From JAWXBT01 sp964523015 (GTDB lineage: Bacteria > Bdellovibrionota_C > UBA2361 > J135), in NCBI GenBank assembly GCA_964523015.1, contig CAZFXN010000004.1:22201-86200 (forward strand): a DNA stretch of 64,000 nt, in the 5' to 3' direction. The position numbers were made by a program, and so were the translations under genes. Below the pieces are notes generated by a model that saw only the letters and a list, made by a program, of their open reading frames with translations, was not told where the DNA came from and searched no databases. Below are positions 7,606 to 17,306 of this stretch, one piece after another. Numbering within the stretch: position 1 is the first letter of the stretch; every line of letters begins with the position of its first letter.

Positions 7606-8346
7606 TTAAAGTCCCCTTTGTGTGGCGTGATGATACATATTTTGAAGGGTTTCAGTCAATGTTTGTAAGGAGTTATCTATCATAATAGCATCCGGGGCCG
7701 GCTTAAGAGGTGCAATCTCCCTTTCGGCATCCCTCTTGTCACGATCTGCTATCTCAATTTTCATCTGTTCTTTCAAGGAGTTACGATCGAAAGTGGTTTT
7801 TGTGGTACTGGTTTTTGTGGTACCAAGTTCTTTTATTCCTTTATCATGAGCTTCCTCAAGCTGCTTAAGACGCCTCTCTATTCTGACATCTTGATCAACA
7901 TCTATGTAAAATTTAAGCGTAGCATCAGGAAAAATCACAGTTCCCATATCTCGTCCTTCTGCGACTAAGCCAGTTTCTGGGAAGGCGTTCCTTTGAATCT
8001 CTTTAAGGCTCTCTCTTACACTCTTAAGTACGGCAACTTTGGAAGTTCCCTCTGAGATCTGAACAGTGCGGATTTCATCACCTAAAACAGATCCATTTAA
8101 ATAAGTTTCAGCCTCACCATGGCTACTATATTTTAATTCAATTTTAGCGTTCTTAAGTAGATTAAGAACTGACTCCTCATCTGAACAGTCTACATTATTA
8201 GTAATAGCCAGATAGGCAACTGCTCTATAAATACTCCCTGTATTTAAATGAGCATAGGAGAGCTTTTCAGCAAGAAGCTTAGCTAAGGTACTCTTGCCAG
8301 AACCAGATGGACCGTCAATTGTAATTACGTTACGTTGTTGTGACAT
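7606..8346 (-). CDS. cmk: Cytidylate kinase
   Basis: Phosphorylates CMP/dCMP with ATP. P-loop GPSGSGKST lies at about residues 10-18, and the conserved GRDMGTVIFPDA block, KF-IDVD and the R-D-RD lid segment ADRDKRDAER are present. I place the start at ATG 8346 (MSQQRN), because the conserved strand begins three residues later; a longer reading frame to 8385 adds 13 non-conserved residues. A 15-bp tandem duplication inserts TKTST/TKTTF within the variable region after GTT. About 246 residues. Confidence 0.95.
   Translation of the reverse strand: MSQQRNVITIDGPSGSGKSTLAKLLAEKLSYAHLNTGSIYRAVAYLAITNNVDCSDEESVLNLLKNAKIELKYSSHGEAETYLNGSVLGDEIRTVQISEGTSKVAVLKSVRESLKEIQRNAFPETGLVAEGRDMGTVIFPDATLKFYIDVDQDVRIERRLKQLEEAHDKGIKELGTTKTSTTKTTFDRNSLKEQMKIEIADRDKRDAEREIAPLKPAPDAIMIDNSLQTLTETLQNMYHHATQRGL
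7795..7824. repeat. 15-bp tandem duplication inside cmk
   Basis: Two units of GGTTTTTGTGGTACT/C (plus strand) give a short Thr/Lys/Ser repeat in the kinase. In frame, so tolerated. Confidence 0.85.
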
Positions 8347-8403
8347 ATGTAGTTCAATATATACTCTATCAAGATTGGCTGCCACTTTTATTGTTACAAA
8401 AAA

Positions 8404-10563
8404 ATGAACCTACTTAGCCCACTTGGATTAGGACTTTTATTGCTTTCTCTCTGCTTCGGTTCTTATAAGTTGCCGCACTCAACATTATTTGGCTCTGAAA
8501 CATTTTACATTGAAGTTACTACATTTTATGGAAGCGTTGCTGGATTTATTTTAATTATTGCAGGCTTTTTATTAAATCAAAAACGAAGATCTGAATCACT
8601 CTTAGAGCTCGGGATTACTATACCGCTTATAATATTCGCCCTTAGTGATATTCCATTTAGACGATTTGGATTTTCTCAGCCTAATGAGTACTACCTTACA
8701 CTTGCAATAACTGCGTCGATCGGTTCTTTATTATTTTTTTTATTTCAAAAGAGAGTTGGTTCTATCTTACTAGCAATAACTATCGCCATTGCCTTTTACG
8801 GATTTTTTTCAAGAATCGATGGAGCACTTTTATTTACAGATGATCATCCAAGTTTTCTTTATCGATTAATCCAGTTAAAGGAAAACTTTCCGTACATCCC
8901 TTTCTATAATCCGTTATGGAATGCTGGCGTAGAAGCAAGGGAGTTCTTTCCTTCCGGTGCCCTTAGTCTATTTTTCTTAGGCCTCCCATTTGTATATTTT
9001 GGAGATCTGCTCCAAAACTATAATTATCTAATCACTTTTATTTTGTTTATATTTTGTCCAGCTTCAATTTATATTTCGGCTAGATTACTTGGGATATCAA
9101 ATCTAGGGTCATCTATCGCAGCGATTCTTGGCATCTCCTCTTCATTGATATTTTACCGCTGGGCCTTTGGGCATGGAACAATGGGATTTATTATCGCTAT
9201 AGTAGTACTCCCTTTAGTAATTGCTACTTCAACTAAACTATTTAGTACTGATACCGTAAATAAGAAAATCTACGCTATTGGAGCCTACCTCTCCTTTTCC
9301 CTTATGATCTTTTGGAGTTTGTCCCTTTTCTTTATTGTGCCTATTTTTATCTTAGCTCTGTGGGCTTTCCCAAAATTTAAACCAAAGCTACTAATCTTTA
9401 CCCTTGTCTCTGTTCTTTTACTAACTCACCTGCCCTGGATGATTACCTTCGCCAAGGCTTCAAATATTTTTAGCTTTGTTGCAATCAGTGATGACAATCC
9501 ACAAGTTCAAAACAATGAAGGGACAAGCCGCATCCGAAAAATTAAACATGCCAATGACCCCTTTTATGAAACAGCTCTTAAAACTTTAAGGGATGCGACC
9601 GGAACAGCGAATCCAATTATTATCTTTCTAGCTATTTATGGAGTTTATTTTCTTAAACCAGGGATCAATCGAAGAGCACTAACCTCTACTCTACTTTGGC
9701 TTATCACAATCGGAGCATTAGGTTTTGTAATTAAACCGCAACTTGAGTTAGAGAGATTTTTAGTTGCTGGACTCCTGCTCGCTGCAATTCCTGCTGGACT
9801 CTGTTGTGAAAAAATAATTTTAAATCCTAAGAATCTTGGGGCGAAGATCGCAACGGTAGTACTTTTGGCTTTTGTATTTTATATTCCGTACTGGACATAT
9901 AGACTCACCACAAATGAAACAATTGAAAAATATCAAACAGCCGATAAATATGTCTTTGAATTAGTAGACGCGATCTCTGCTAGGCGTAACTTTGGTCGAA
10001 CTATGTTTGCTGGATTTACCCTTCATGAATTAAGTCATGGACATGTAGCTCCCCTACCAGCCTTAACTAATGCACCTCTTCTAGCCTCTAGGTACCAACA
10101 TGATCGTTGGTTTTATACAGATATTATTCCAAAATCTTATAGAGATCGAAAAGCTGCTGGGGTTGATGAGTTCTTAGATCTAATGAACGTTGGCACTATC
10201 ATTACTCATGATCAATTTTGGCGTGATTGGTACACAAAGCGACATAAGAAATTTAGAAAAATTACTAAGATTGATCGGTTTACAATCTTTGAAAGAGTTG
10301 ATTACAAAGGTTCTTATTTTCATAAAGGCAAAGGTGAGATAGTTGCTCAGACTGGCTCGAATGTTGAATTGAAGATAAAATCTTCTGAAGTTATACTTAA
10401 ATTTACATACCTACCTTTCTTGGAAGCTCCTAGTTGCATAGTAGCTCCTGAAGTAATTTCTCCTGATATAACCCTTGTAAAACTAATGGATTGCCCTATG
10501 GATCGCACAGTTAAGTTGGGGTCTATCTCACCATGGAAAAGATGGAAAAGATTATTCAGCTAA
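8404..10563 (+). CDS. Large polytopic membrane protein, PTPS-related/GT-C-like
   Basis: 719 residues with many hydrophobic helices from residue 1 to about 495, then a soluble C-terminal region. An acidic motif DDHPSFLYRL follows a helix at about 140, with NPLWNAGVEAREFFPSGALSLFFLG after it. This arrangement resembles bacterial '6-pyruvoyl-tetrahydropterin synthase related' membrane proteins and GT-C glycosyltransferases, where an Asp after the first large loop takes part in catalysis on a lipid-linked sugar. Substrate unknown. It starts 57 bp from the divergent cmk start and precedes an SDR epimerase gene, which fits a role in cell-surface glycan assembly. Confidence 0.65.
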   Translation: MNLLSPLGLGLLLLSLCFGSYKLPHSTLFGSETFYIEVTTFYGSVAGFILIIAGFLLNQKRRSESLLELGITIPLIIFALSDIPFRRFGFSQPNEYYLTLAITASIGSLLFFLFQKRVGSILLAITIAIAFYGFFSRIDGALLFTDDHPSFLYRLIQLKENFPYIPFYNPLWNAGVEAREFFPSGALSLFFLGLPFVYFGDLLQNYNYLITFILFIFCPASIYISARLLGISNLGSSIAAILGISSSLIFYRWAFGHGTMGFIIAIVVLPLVIATSTKLFSTDTVNKKIYAIGAYLSFSLMIFWSLSLFFIVPIFILALWAFPKFKPKLLIFTLVSVLLLTHLPWMITFAKASNIFSFVAISDDNPQVQNNEGTSRIRKIKHANDPFYETALKTLRDATGTANPIIIFLAIYGVYFLKPGINRRALTSTLLWLITIGALGFVIKPQLELERFLVAGLLLAAIPAGLCCEKIILNPKNLGAKIATVVLLAFVFYIPYWTYRLTTNETIEKYQTADKYVFELVDAISARRNFGRTMFAGFTLHELSHGHVAPLPALTNAPLLASRYQHDRWFYTDIIPKSYRDRKAAGVDEFLDLMNVGTIITHDQFWRDWYTKRHKKFRKITKIDRFTIFERVDYKGSYFHKGKGEIVAQTGSNVELKIKSSEVILKFTYLPFLEAPSCIVAPEVISPDITLVKLMDCPMDRTVKLGSISPWKRWKRLFS

Positions 10564-10626
10564 ATTGTTCAGCTAAGAGGATTGCCTGGTATTTATCTCT
10601 AGTATAGATTCATTAAAGGTAAAACC

Positions 10627-12048
10627 ATGAAGAAAGTACTTGTTACCGGCGCAGCCGGTTTTGTTGGAAGTAACATAACGAACCTCCTTTTAAACTCAGG
10701 GATATCTGTCCGTGCTCTAGTTCGTACTGAGGAACAAGCCAGGCGAGTATCTGCACTTGGATGTGAGGCAGTCCTTGGGGACCTTACTGATATAGGATCA
10801 TTAGAGAGAGCTGTTACTGGAGTGTCCGGTGTCTACCATATCGCTGCACTTTTTAGACAAGCTGGTGTTCCAGAATCTCAATACACCGCCGTTAATGTTG
10901 ATGGCACAAAACACCTTCTTGATGCTTCAATTAAAGCAGGGGTTAAACGATTTATTCACTGCTCAACAGTTGGGGTACACGGTCATATAACCTTCCCACC
11001 TGCTTCTGAGGAATCCCCTTTTAGCCCTGGAGATCCATATCAGAGAAGTAAACTTTCCGGGGAAACACTTGTTAATGAATACTTTAGTCAAGGAAAAATA
11101 ACTGGTGCTGTGATTCGGCCAGCAATGATCTACGGACCCAATGATGAACGCACATTAAAATTATTTAAGATGTTGGCGAGTCGTCGATTTTTTTATGTTG
11201 GCCCAGGTAATGCGTTAGTTCACTTTATTGATGTCAGGGATCTTGCGAACGCTTTTAAACTAGTGATGGAAAGAGAGGATATCAATCGCCAAACTTATAT
11301 CATCGCTGGCGAATCGTATCTAAGTTTAAATTCCTTAGTTTCCATTATCTGCTCCATTATGGGAGTACCGCCACCTTGGTTGCATTTACCAGTTAGACCA
11401 GTTCAGATGCTAGGCTCTTTATGTGAAGCTATCTGTGAACCATTCAATATCAATCCTCCTTTGTATAGAAGAAGGGTTGATTTCTTTACTAAAGATAGAA
11501 GTTTTGATTGTAGTAAGGCTGTAAAAGAGCTTGGATTTCAACCAAAGCTTAGTCTTGTTCAAGAGTTACTAGATATAATTAATTCTTATATTGAAAATGG
11601 CGATATCGACTCTAAAGGAGTGGCCTTTCCATCCCTTATGTTAAGAAACTTAGACGGTAAAATTAATCTCTGGAACAATAGAGCTGTTGACACCTACGGC
11701 TGGAGTAAAGAACAAGCTCTTGGCAACATCTCTCACTCTTTTCTTAAAACAACTTTTCCAGATAATTTAGAAAAGATAAATGATAATCTTTCGACTTCCG
11801 GTCGTTGGCATGGGGTCCTTGGTCACAATACTAATAATGGGTCAAGAATCTCTGTTGATAGTAAATGGTTTTTAATTAAACGATTATTTTCACCTGATCC
11901 TTATGTGTTAGAACTAAACAATATAAAGGCCGGACAAGATCGAAATGGATCCCTTAGAGAAAAAGGTACTTCAATGCGAAGTGCCCTTCTTTCAACAAAT
12001 ATACCTTCATTTCTAGAAGAGCTATCTATGCTATCAGCAGCTATATAG
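10627..12048 (+). CDS. NAD-dependent epimerase/dehydratase fused to a PAS-like domain
   Basis: 473 residues. Residues 1-328 are an extended SDR: TGAAGFVGSN at 7-16 (Rossmann glycine motif), Ser113, and catalytic Y138-x3-K142, closest in style to 3-beta-HSD/NAD-dependent epimerases. Residues 335-432 read like a PAS domain: LDGKINLWNNRAVDTYGWSK, EALG-like EQALGN, then GRWHGVLGHNTNNGSRISVDS. The remaining 40 residues are low in motifs. I know no common architecture with PAS at the C-terminus of such an SDR. PAS could sense a ligand or mediate dimerisation. Substrate unknown; it follows the membrane protein by 63 bp and may be co-transcribed. Confidence 0.78.
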   Translation: MKKVLVTGAAGFVGSNITNLLLNSGISVRALVRTEEQARRVSALGCEAVLGDLTDIGSLERAVTGVSGVYHIAALFRQAGVPESQYTAVNVDGTKHLLDASIKAGVKRFIHCSTVGVHGHITFPPASEESPFSPGDPYQRSKLSGETLVNEYFSQGKITGAVIRPAMIYGPNDERTLKLFKMLASRRFFYVGPGNALVHFIDVRDLANAFKLVMEREDINRQTYIIAGESYLSLNSLVSIICSIMGVPPPWLHLPVRPVQMLGSLCEAICEPFNINPPLYRRRVDFFTKDRSFDCSKAVKELGFQPKLSLVQELLDIINSYIENGDIDSKGVAFPSLMLRNLDGKINLWNNRAVDTYGWSKEQALGNISHSFLKTTFPDNLEKINDNLSTSGRWHGVLGHNTNNGSRISVDSKWFLIKRLFSPDPYVLELNNIKAGQDRNGSLREKGTSMRSALLSTNIPSFLEELSMLSAAI

Positions 12049-12097
12049 ATAATGTGCGAAGTAAGAGCGAAGTAAGGGCTAAGTTAGCAATGTTCAT

Positions 12098-12700
12098 TTA
12101 AAAGTCAGGAGCAACAGAATCATCATATATAAATTTAGCAACCTCTTCAGAGAGATCTAATAAAGCTTCCTGCTCCTGTCCACGCGATACTTCGATATCA
12201 CTTAATGAAGCCAAGGTTTGGGAATCTATGCCACTCTGAGCAAAATCGGAAGAAGAAGTAACTACTGTCTGTCCTGTAGCTCCAAAGCTCTTTGTTACTC
12301 GCATTGCAGGATTGCGCCAGAGAATCCTTCCATCTGTGCGTCTTAGATCACCCCATAAAAGAGCAACTGTTTCGTACTGGAGCACTGTATCCGTCCCTGA
12401 AGTAACACTCCTAGCTTCTCGATCTAAAGATCGGATCTCGATATTTAATGTAGCATCAGCAATATCTGACTTCTCAACAACAGTAATCACACCAAATCTC
12501 TCAAATCTTTCTCGAATAGCTTCAGTCATGTAATTGGTAATTCTAGCTTCAGCAGTTAAGTTTTCTACTGTCGGAATGTATATTTTTCTAACGTCATCAG
12601 GGAGTACCGTTCCACTACCTTGAAACTGATAACCACAACCAGTGAACAAAATAGTCAATAATAGTAATTTTAAAAGATGTAAGGTCATATTGTTTCTCAT
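12098..12700 (-). CDS. lptE: LPS-assembly lipoprotein LptE
   Basis: 200 residues. Lipoprotein signal with lipobox LFTGC (Cys22) followed by GYQFQGSGTVLPDDVRKIYIPTVEN, the typical LptE start. LptE plugs and helps assemble LptD, which exports LPS to the outer leaflet of the outer membrane, so the organism is diderm. A second in-frame ATG (residue 5) could be the start. It ends a co-directional run fabI - unknown - lptE with short gaps. Its 3' end faces the epimerase gene. Confidence 0.88.
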   Translation of the reverse strand: MRNNMTLHLLKLLLLTILFTGCGYQFQGSGTVLPDDVRKIYIPTVENLTAEARITNYMTEAIRERFERFGVITVVEKSDIADATLNIEIRSLDREARSVTSGTDTVLQYETVALLWGDLRRTDGRILWRNPAMRVTKSFGATGQTVVTSSSDFAQSGIDSQTLASLSDIEVSRGQEQEALLDLSEEVAKFIYDDSVAPDF

Positions 12701-12718
12701 ATTATGATTATTACTTTA

Positions 12719-13102
12719 TTATCCTTTTTTAAAAGGGCCCTGACTTATCCTCTCAGATCCTTGATCTAAATAAGCTAAAATAGCTTTACCGCGTACCTCA
12801 AGCTGTTTGAGCGCATCTACTAGTTGGCTCTTTGAGTCATTTGCTAATGATAATACCTGACTATGCTGATCAGCTAACTTTTTTAACAATCGAACATCCT
12901 CTTTATTGCTTACCTTAATCTGACCATCCTGATCCCTAAGCCAAGTAGCAAAGGAATCAACATACTTTTCTAATAATTGAACCGTCTCTTCGGACGAATT
13001 TTGACCAGACAAGATCTCTGTACTTTGTACTAACAGAGAATCAATACTATCTTTGATATTTGTAGATCCGGCATTCATATTTGGTGCATTAAAATTGGCC
13101 AA
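12719..13102 (-). CDS. Hypothetical helical protein, 127 aa
   Basis: No family recognised. The sequence is hydrophilic, rich in Leu, Gln, Ser and Asp at helix-like spacing (about residues 18-112), with no signal peptide or membrane segment. It could form a coiled coil; a resemblance to small flagellar or secretion chaperones is only impressionistic. It sits between fabI and lptE in one apparent operon (34-bp and 18-bp gaps), which supports it being a real gene. Confidence 0.6.
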   Translation of the reverse strand: MANFNAPNMNAGSTNIKDSIDSLLVQSTEILSGQNSSEETVQLLEKYVDSFATWLRDQDGQIKVSNKEDVRLLKKLADQHSQVLSLANDSKSQLVDALKQLEVRGKAILAYLDQGSERISQGPFKKG

Positions 13103-13136
13103 AAAAAATCGTACTGCAACCCCTAACCAATTGGTT

Positions 13137-13907
13137 TTAGATACCTAGAATATTATAACCACAGTCGACATAAGTGGTTTCGCCTGTCACTCCAGAGCTA
13201 AGATCACTAAGAAAATAAAGAGCGGTCTTAGCAACATCTTCCTGAGTAACATTTCTTTTTAATGGAGACTTCTGCTCAAAGTTACTTAGTAACTCTCTAA
13301 AATGTGGGATTCCAGCTGCAGCAAGGGTCTTAATTGGCCCGGCTGAAATTGCGTTAACCCTTATTCCTTCTTTACCTAAATCCGCAGCTAAATACCTCAT
13401 ACTTGCTTCAAGAGCAGCTTTAGCAACACCCATTACATTGTAATTTTCTACAACACGCTCGGATCCTAAATATGTCATAGTAATGATCGACCCGGAGCGA
13501 CCTTGCATCAATGGTAATGCTCCCTTCGCTACAGAGATTAATGAATAAGCAGAAACATCAAGTGCTAAGGAAAATCCAGCACGACTGGTTTCAACAAAAC
13601 GATTTTTAAGATCATCTCCATTTGCGAATGCAATCGAATGAACAACTCCATCCAATCCACCCCAACGGTTTTTTAATTCAGAAAAAAGATTGGTAACTTC
13701 AGTATCAGATTGAACATCACAAGGAAGAACATTTGTACAACCGATCCCCTCGGCAAGTGGGCGAACCCTTCTCTCAATTGCTTCATTTACATATGTGAAA
13801 GCTAATGCAGCTCCTTCACTATGAAGCTTTTGAGCGATGCCCCAGGCTATGCTTCTTTCATTAGCAACACCTAGTATGAGGACTTTTTTCCCCTGGAATA
13901 AACTCAT
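13137..13907 (-). CDS. fabI: Enoyl-[acyl-carrier-protein] reductase (NADH)
   Basis: 256 residues. Last reductive step of fatty acid elongation. The N-terminus has the FabI form of the nucleotide site (GVANERSIAWGIA). The active site has the two tyrosines and the lysine of the family in YLGSERVVENYNVMGVAKAAL, and there is a PIKTLAA motif. It starts 6 bp after rplQ, so it is attached to the end of the ribosomal alpha operon, an uncommon link between translation and lipid synthesis. Confidence 0.95.
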   Translation of the reverse strand: MSLFQGKKVLILGVANERSIAWGIAQKLHSEGAALAFTYVNEAIERRVRPLAEGIGCTNVLPCDVQSDTEVTNLFSELKNRWGGLDGVVHSIAFANGDDLKNRFVETSRAGFSLALDVSAYSLISVAKGALPLMQGRSGSIITMTYLGSERVVENYNVMGVAKAALEASMRYLAADLGKEGIRVNAISAGPIKTLAAAGIPHFRELLSNFEQKSPLKRNVTQEDVAKTALYFLSDLSSGVTGETTYVDCGYNILGI

Positions 13908-13913
13908 TGATTC

Positions 13914-14459
13914 CTAATCTTTTTTATCACTCTTCTTTGAAGTTGTTTTCGAAGTTGATTTCTTAGTAGCCTTTTTATCTCCATCTTCAGAAGCTGTTGC
14001 TTTCTTAGTTGCTACTTTTTTAGGAGCTGCTTTTTTAGAAGTTGAATCTCCTTCTGTGACGGTTTCAGACGAATCTTTAGCTAACTTGCCAGATGTATTT
14101 GTGCCCTTTTCAACAAACTCAATAACAGCCATCTCAGCGGCATCACCTTTTCTAAAATCTGTTCTGATTATCCGAGTATAGCCACCATTTCTATTCTTAA
14201 ATCGTGGTCCCAAATCTGTAAAAAGTTTTTGCACTGCGCCTTTGTCAAACAGGAAAGCGTAAGCCTGTCTTCGATTGTGAAGATTATCCACACGAGCAAG
14301 GGTAACAAACTTCTCTACTAACGGTCTTAGCTCTTTAGCCTTTGGAAGAGTGGTCCTGACCTGCTCTCTAGTCACAATTGCTGTAACTAGACTACGCAAG
14401 AGTGCTTTTCGATGAGACATCGAACGACTTAATTTTCTATGGCTTAACTGATGACGCAT
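13914..14459 (-). CDS. rplQ: 50S ribosomal protein L17 with Lys/Ala-rich tail
   Basis: 181 residues. The first about 118 match L17 (MRHQLSHRKLSRSMSHRKAL, then VTLARVDNLHNRRQA and GPRFKNRNGGYTRI). The last about 60 residues are a low-complexity Lys/Ala/Ser/Thr tail, longer than in most L17 proteins. Follows rpoA in the alpha operon. Confidence 0.95.
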   Translation of the reverse strand: MRHQLSHRKLSRSMSHRKALLRSLVTAIVTREQVRTTLPKAKELRPLVEKFVTLARVDNLHNRRQAYAFLFDKGAVQKLFTDLGPRFKNRNGGYTRIIRTDFRKGDAAEMAVIEFVEKGTNTSGKLAKDSSETVTEGDSTSKKAAPKKVATKKATASEDGDKKATKKSTSKTTSKKSDKKD

Positions 14460-14499
14460 AAATTTACCGTTTCTATTAAAAAATTACAGAATCAAGGTA

Positions 14500-15528
14500 T
14501 TATAACCCTGGATCTGTGCTGACCTCTCTGGTTCGTGATTCTAAATCTTCCCTTGCTGGAAAGTTATCTAACTTCATACCAAGAGTTAACCCCATAACAG
14601 TAAGAATCTCTTTGATCTCGTTCAAAGACTTACGACCAAAATTCTTTGTTCTTAGCATTTCAGCTTCAGATTTCTGTACAAGCTCTCCGATAAACTTAAT
14701 GTCAGCATTCTCTAGACAATTTGCACTACGAACACTGAGTTCAAGCTCATCAATTCTTCGGTAAAGATTAGCGTTAAATGCCTCCTTCGGCTCTTCTTTT
14801 ATCTCAGGCTTAAGATCTTCAACTACATAATCACCAACAAACATACTCAATTGGTCACGTAGAATATGAGCAGCTTCAGCAATCGCGGTTCTTGGATCAA
14901 TACTTCCGTTTGTCCAAAGCTCCATTGTTAATTTGTCATAGTCAGTTCGTTGCCCAACACGGGCATTTGTTACAACATGATTTACTTTACGGATTGGTGA
15001 AAAGATAGAATCAAGATAGATGGTTCCAATTGGAGCCTCTTCATCCTTATTTCTCTCAGCTGGCACATAGCCACGACCTTTTTTAACCACTAGATTAACA
15101 TTGAACTTGGCTCCTTCAGCCAAAGTTGCAATATGTGCACTTGGGTTAACAACTACTACTGAAGGATCACCAGAAATCATTCCAGCAGTTACAGTGCATG
15201 GACCCTGTGCTTCAATACGCACAGTTGTTTCATTCTTCTCCTCCATTTTGAGGACGACTTCTTTAAAATTAAGCACTATCTCAGTGGCATCTTCTGTGAC
15301 ACCCGGGATAGTTGAGAACTCATGCATCACTCCCTCAATAGTCATAGAAGTGATCGCACTTCCTTGAAGTGAAGAGAGAAGGATTCGACGTAGGCCATTG
15401 CCCAACGTCATAGCAAAGCCTCTCTCAAGTGGCTCAGCAACAAATTTACCATATTGCTCATCAAGAGTTTTAGTCTCGATTTCAATTCTTCGTGGCTTGA
15501 TCATGTCAGTAACAGTTGTTCGACGCAT
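14500..15528 (-). CDS. rpoA: RNA polymerase alpha subunit
   Basis: 342 residues: N-terminal dimerisation and assembly domain ([20 protein letters not shown] near residue 40) and C-terminal DNA-binding domain (about 255-320; [15 protein letters not shown], then [12 protein letters not shown]). The start ATG at 15528 has GAGGGA upstream. Follows rpsD as in the classical alpha operon. Confidence 0.97.
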   Translation of the reverse strand: MRRTTVTDMIKPRRIEIETKTLDEQYGKFVAEPLERGFAMTLGNGLRRILLSSLQGSAITSMTIEGVMHEFSTIPGVTEDATEIVLNFKEVVLKMEEKNETTVRIEAQGPCTVTAGMISGDPSVVVVNPSAHIATLAEGAKFNVNLVVKKGRGYVPAERNKDEEAPIGTIYLDSIFSPIRKVNHVVTNARVGQRTDYDKLTMELWTNGSIDPRTAIAEAAHILRDQLSMFVGDYVVEDLKPEIKEEPKEAFNANLYRRIDELELSVRSANCLENADIKFIGELVQKSEAEMLRTKNFGRKSLNEIKEILTVMGLTLGMKLDNFPAREDLESRTREVSTDPGL

Positions 15529-15567
15529 AAGTATCCCTCGATGAAAAATTAATATTTAGAAATTCAA

Positions 15568-16194
15568 TTAGCGAGAATACAACTCAACAATAAGCTGTTC
15601 ATTCATCGGCTGCGTAATCTGATCACGAGTTGGCAGAGCTTCCACTGTTGCCTTTTTGTTATCTCGATCAAGATTGATCCAAGTTGGAATGCTTCTACTT
15701 TGAGCCAAGCTAAGTGCACCAACTGTTGCAACTCCTTCTTTGCTCTTCTGTCTAACTTCTAGAACATCACCAACTGAGACTTGAAAAGAAGGGATATCTA
15801 CCTTCTTGCCATTCACTAACATAATTCCATGACGAACCATCTGACGAGCATGTCTACGGGAATAGGCAAAGCCCATTCTAAATACCATGTTATCTAACCG
15901 CTTCTCTAAACGTAAGATCAACTCAGTACCGGTCATGCCCTTACTCTGTGAAGCTTTAACAAAAGTATTATGGAACTGTCTCTCAAGTAGACCATAAGTT
16001 CTCTTTACCTTCTGCTTCTCGCGGAGCTGGAGTTTATAACCAGAACCTTTCGATCGACGTTTGCCATGTTGTCCTGGACCACCTTCACGGCGCTCTACCG
16101 AACACTTGCTGCTAAAGCAACGCTCTCCCTTTAGAAAGAGTTTTTCTCCTTCTACCCGACATAAACGACAAACTGGTCCACAATACTTGCCCAT
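15568..16194 (-). CDS. rpsD: 30S ribosomal protein S4 (zinc-binding form)
   Basis: 208 residues. The N-terminus carries four Cys in the C+ pattern (MGKYCGPVCRLCR and CFSSKC). An S4 RNA-binding domain at about 98-160 includes RLDNMVFRMGFAYSRRHARQ. Primary 16S binder and often a repressor of its own operon. Located between rpsK and rpoA. Confidence 0.97.
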   Translation of the reverse strand: MGKYCGPVCRLCRVEGEKLFLKGERCFSSKCSVERREGGPGQHGKRRSKGSGYKLQLREKQKVKRTYGLLERQFHNTFVKASQSKGMTGTELILRLEKRLDNMVFRMGFAYSRRHARQMVRHGIMLVNGKKVDIPSFQVSVGDVLEVRQKSKEGVATVGALSLAQSRSIPTWINLDRDNKKATVEALPTRDQITQPMNEQLIVELYSR

Positions 16195-16230
16195 TGAACA
16201 ATCCCTCAGTAAAAATTAAAGTCTTCTTCG

Positions 16231-16668
16231 CTAAACCCTTCTTCTTTTTGGTGGTCGGCAACCGTTATGTGGCACCGATGTGATATCTCGAATAGTAGAG
16301 ATATTAAGTCCGCTAATGTGAAGAGCTCTCAATGCAGATTCTCGACCTGCTCCTGGTCCACGGATAAGTACACTTACTGTACGAACGCCATGCTCCATGG
16401 CTTTTCGTGCTGCTGTTTCTGCTGCAACCTGAGCAGCAAACGGAGTAGATTTTCTTGAACCTTTAAATCCACCAACTCCTGAACTTGACCAAGCAACAAC
16501 ATTGCCATTCATGTCGGTAATAGTGACCATGGTGTTATTAAAAGTAGCATTTACATGAGCCACTCCAACGGGCACATTCTTTTTACCTTTCTTCTTTTTG
16601 GCGGTTTCTTTCGCTCCGTCTTTCGCTGCGTCTTTATCTTTATTCTTTTCTTGTTGTGTCTCTGCCAC
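16231..16668 (-). CDS. rpsK: 30S ribosomal protein S11 with Lys-rich N-terminal extension
   Basis: The S11 core starts near [19 protein letters not shown] and ends [12 protein letters not shown]. About 30 residues before it are Lys/Asp/Ala-rich and not part of the usual protein. I choose the GTG at 16668 because a GGAG lies 8 bases upstream. A TTG at 16689 is also in frame. The upstream side is an assembly gap, so the end of rpsM and the S11 leader are incomplete. Confidence 0.93.
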   Translation of the reverse strand: MAETQQEKNKDKDAAKDGAKETAKKKKGKKNVPVGVAHVNATFNNTMVTITDMNGNVVAWSSSGVGGFKGSRKSTPFAAQVAAETAARKAMEHGVRTVSVLIRGPGAGRESALRALHISGLNISTIRDITSVPHNGCRPPKRRRV

Positions 16669-16706
16669 CTTGCGATTCTCCAGAATCAAAAAATTTTGCT
16701 AAAAAA

Positions 16707-16806
16707 NNNNNNNNNNNNNNNNNNNNNNNNNNNNNNNNNNNNNNNNNNNNNNNNNNNNNNNNNNNNNNNNNNNNNNNNNNNNNNNNNNNNNNNNNNNNNN
16801 NNNNNN
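16707..16806. other. Assembly gap (100 N) between rpsM and rpsK
   Basis: 100 undetermined bases flanked by A/T-rich sequence (an A run on the left). The round length suggests a placeholder of unknown true size. Confidence 0.95.
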
Positions 16807-16817
16807 TAAACTATAAA

Positions 16818-17192
16818 TTATACGACTTTCTTTTTCACAACTGCCATCTTTCTTGGTCCCTTTCGTGTTCGTGCATTTGTTTTTGTTCTCTGACCACGAA
16901 CAGGAAGTCCTCTACGATGACGCAATCCACGGTAACAACCGAGATCCATCAAGCGTTTAATGTTCATTGTAACTTCTCGTCGAAGATCTCCCTCAACTTT
17001 GTCACGGTTCTCAATGATAGCTCTTATCTTTGCAGTCTGATCATCAGTTAGATCATCAGTGCTAATGTTAAGATCAATTCCTGCTTCATTAAGAATTTTT
17101 TCAGACTTGGATTTTCCAATGCCAAAAATATATGTCAGTCCGATATGAACTTTTTTATTTTTCGGTAAAATAACTCCGGCAATACGTGCCAT
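16818..17192 (-). CDS. rpsM: 30S ribosomal protein S13
   Basis: 124 residues: [25 protein letters not shown] start, [14 protein letters not shown] helix-hairpin-helix, and the C-terminal [22 protein letters not shown] block. Sits in the 30S head and contacts the P-site tRNA. Follows rpmJ in the alpha operon. Confidence 0.97.
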   Translation of the reverse strand: MARIAGVILPKNKKVHIGLTYIFGIGKSKSEKILNEAGIDLNISTDDLTDDQTAKIRAIIENRDKVEGDLRREVTMNIKRLMDLGCYRGLRHRRGLPVRGQRTKTNARTRKGPRKMAVVKKKVV

Positions 17193-17233
17193 AATTCTTA
17201 CGCTCCTAACTTCAAAATTAATTTCTAAAAGTT

Positions 17234-17278
17234 TTCTTTGTCACTTAGTTCTTTGTCACTTAGTTCTTTGTCACTTAA
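17234..17278. repeat. 15-bp tandem repeat x3 between rpmJ and rpsM
   Basis: Three copies of TTCTTTGTCACTTAG, the last ending in A. Non-coding, in the spacer between rpmJ and rpsM. Confidence 0.95.
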
Positions 17279-17306
17279 TAGTGCCAGTGCCAACTATCGC
17301 AACCTA

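Noticed and set aside
7428..7685. 85-codon plus-strand open frame between rpsA and cmk
   Set aside because: No usable start codon, and the last part is antisense to the conserved cmk end. Sequence looks somewhat protein-like, but a gene cannot be supported.
17234..17278. A CRISPR-like array at the 15-bp repeats
   Set aside because: The units are directly adjacent without spacers and no cas genes are near; it is a tandem repeat.
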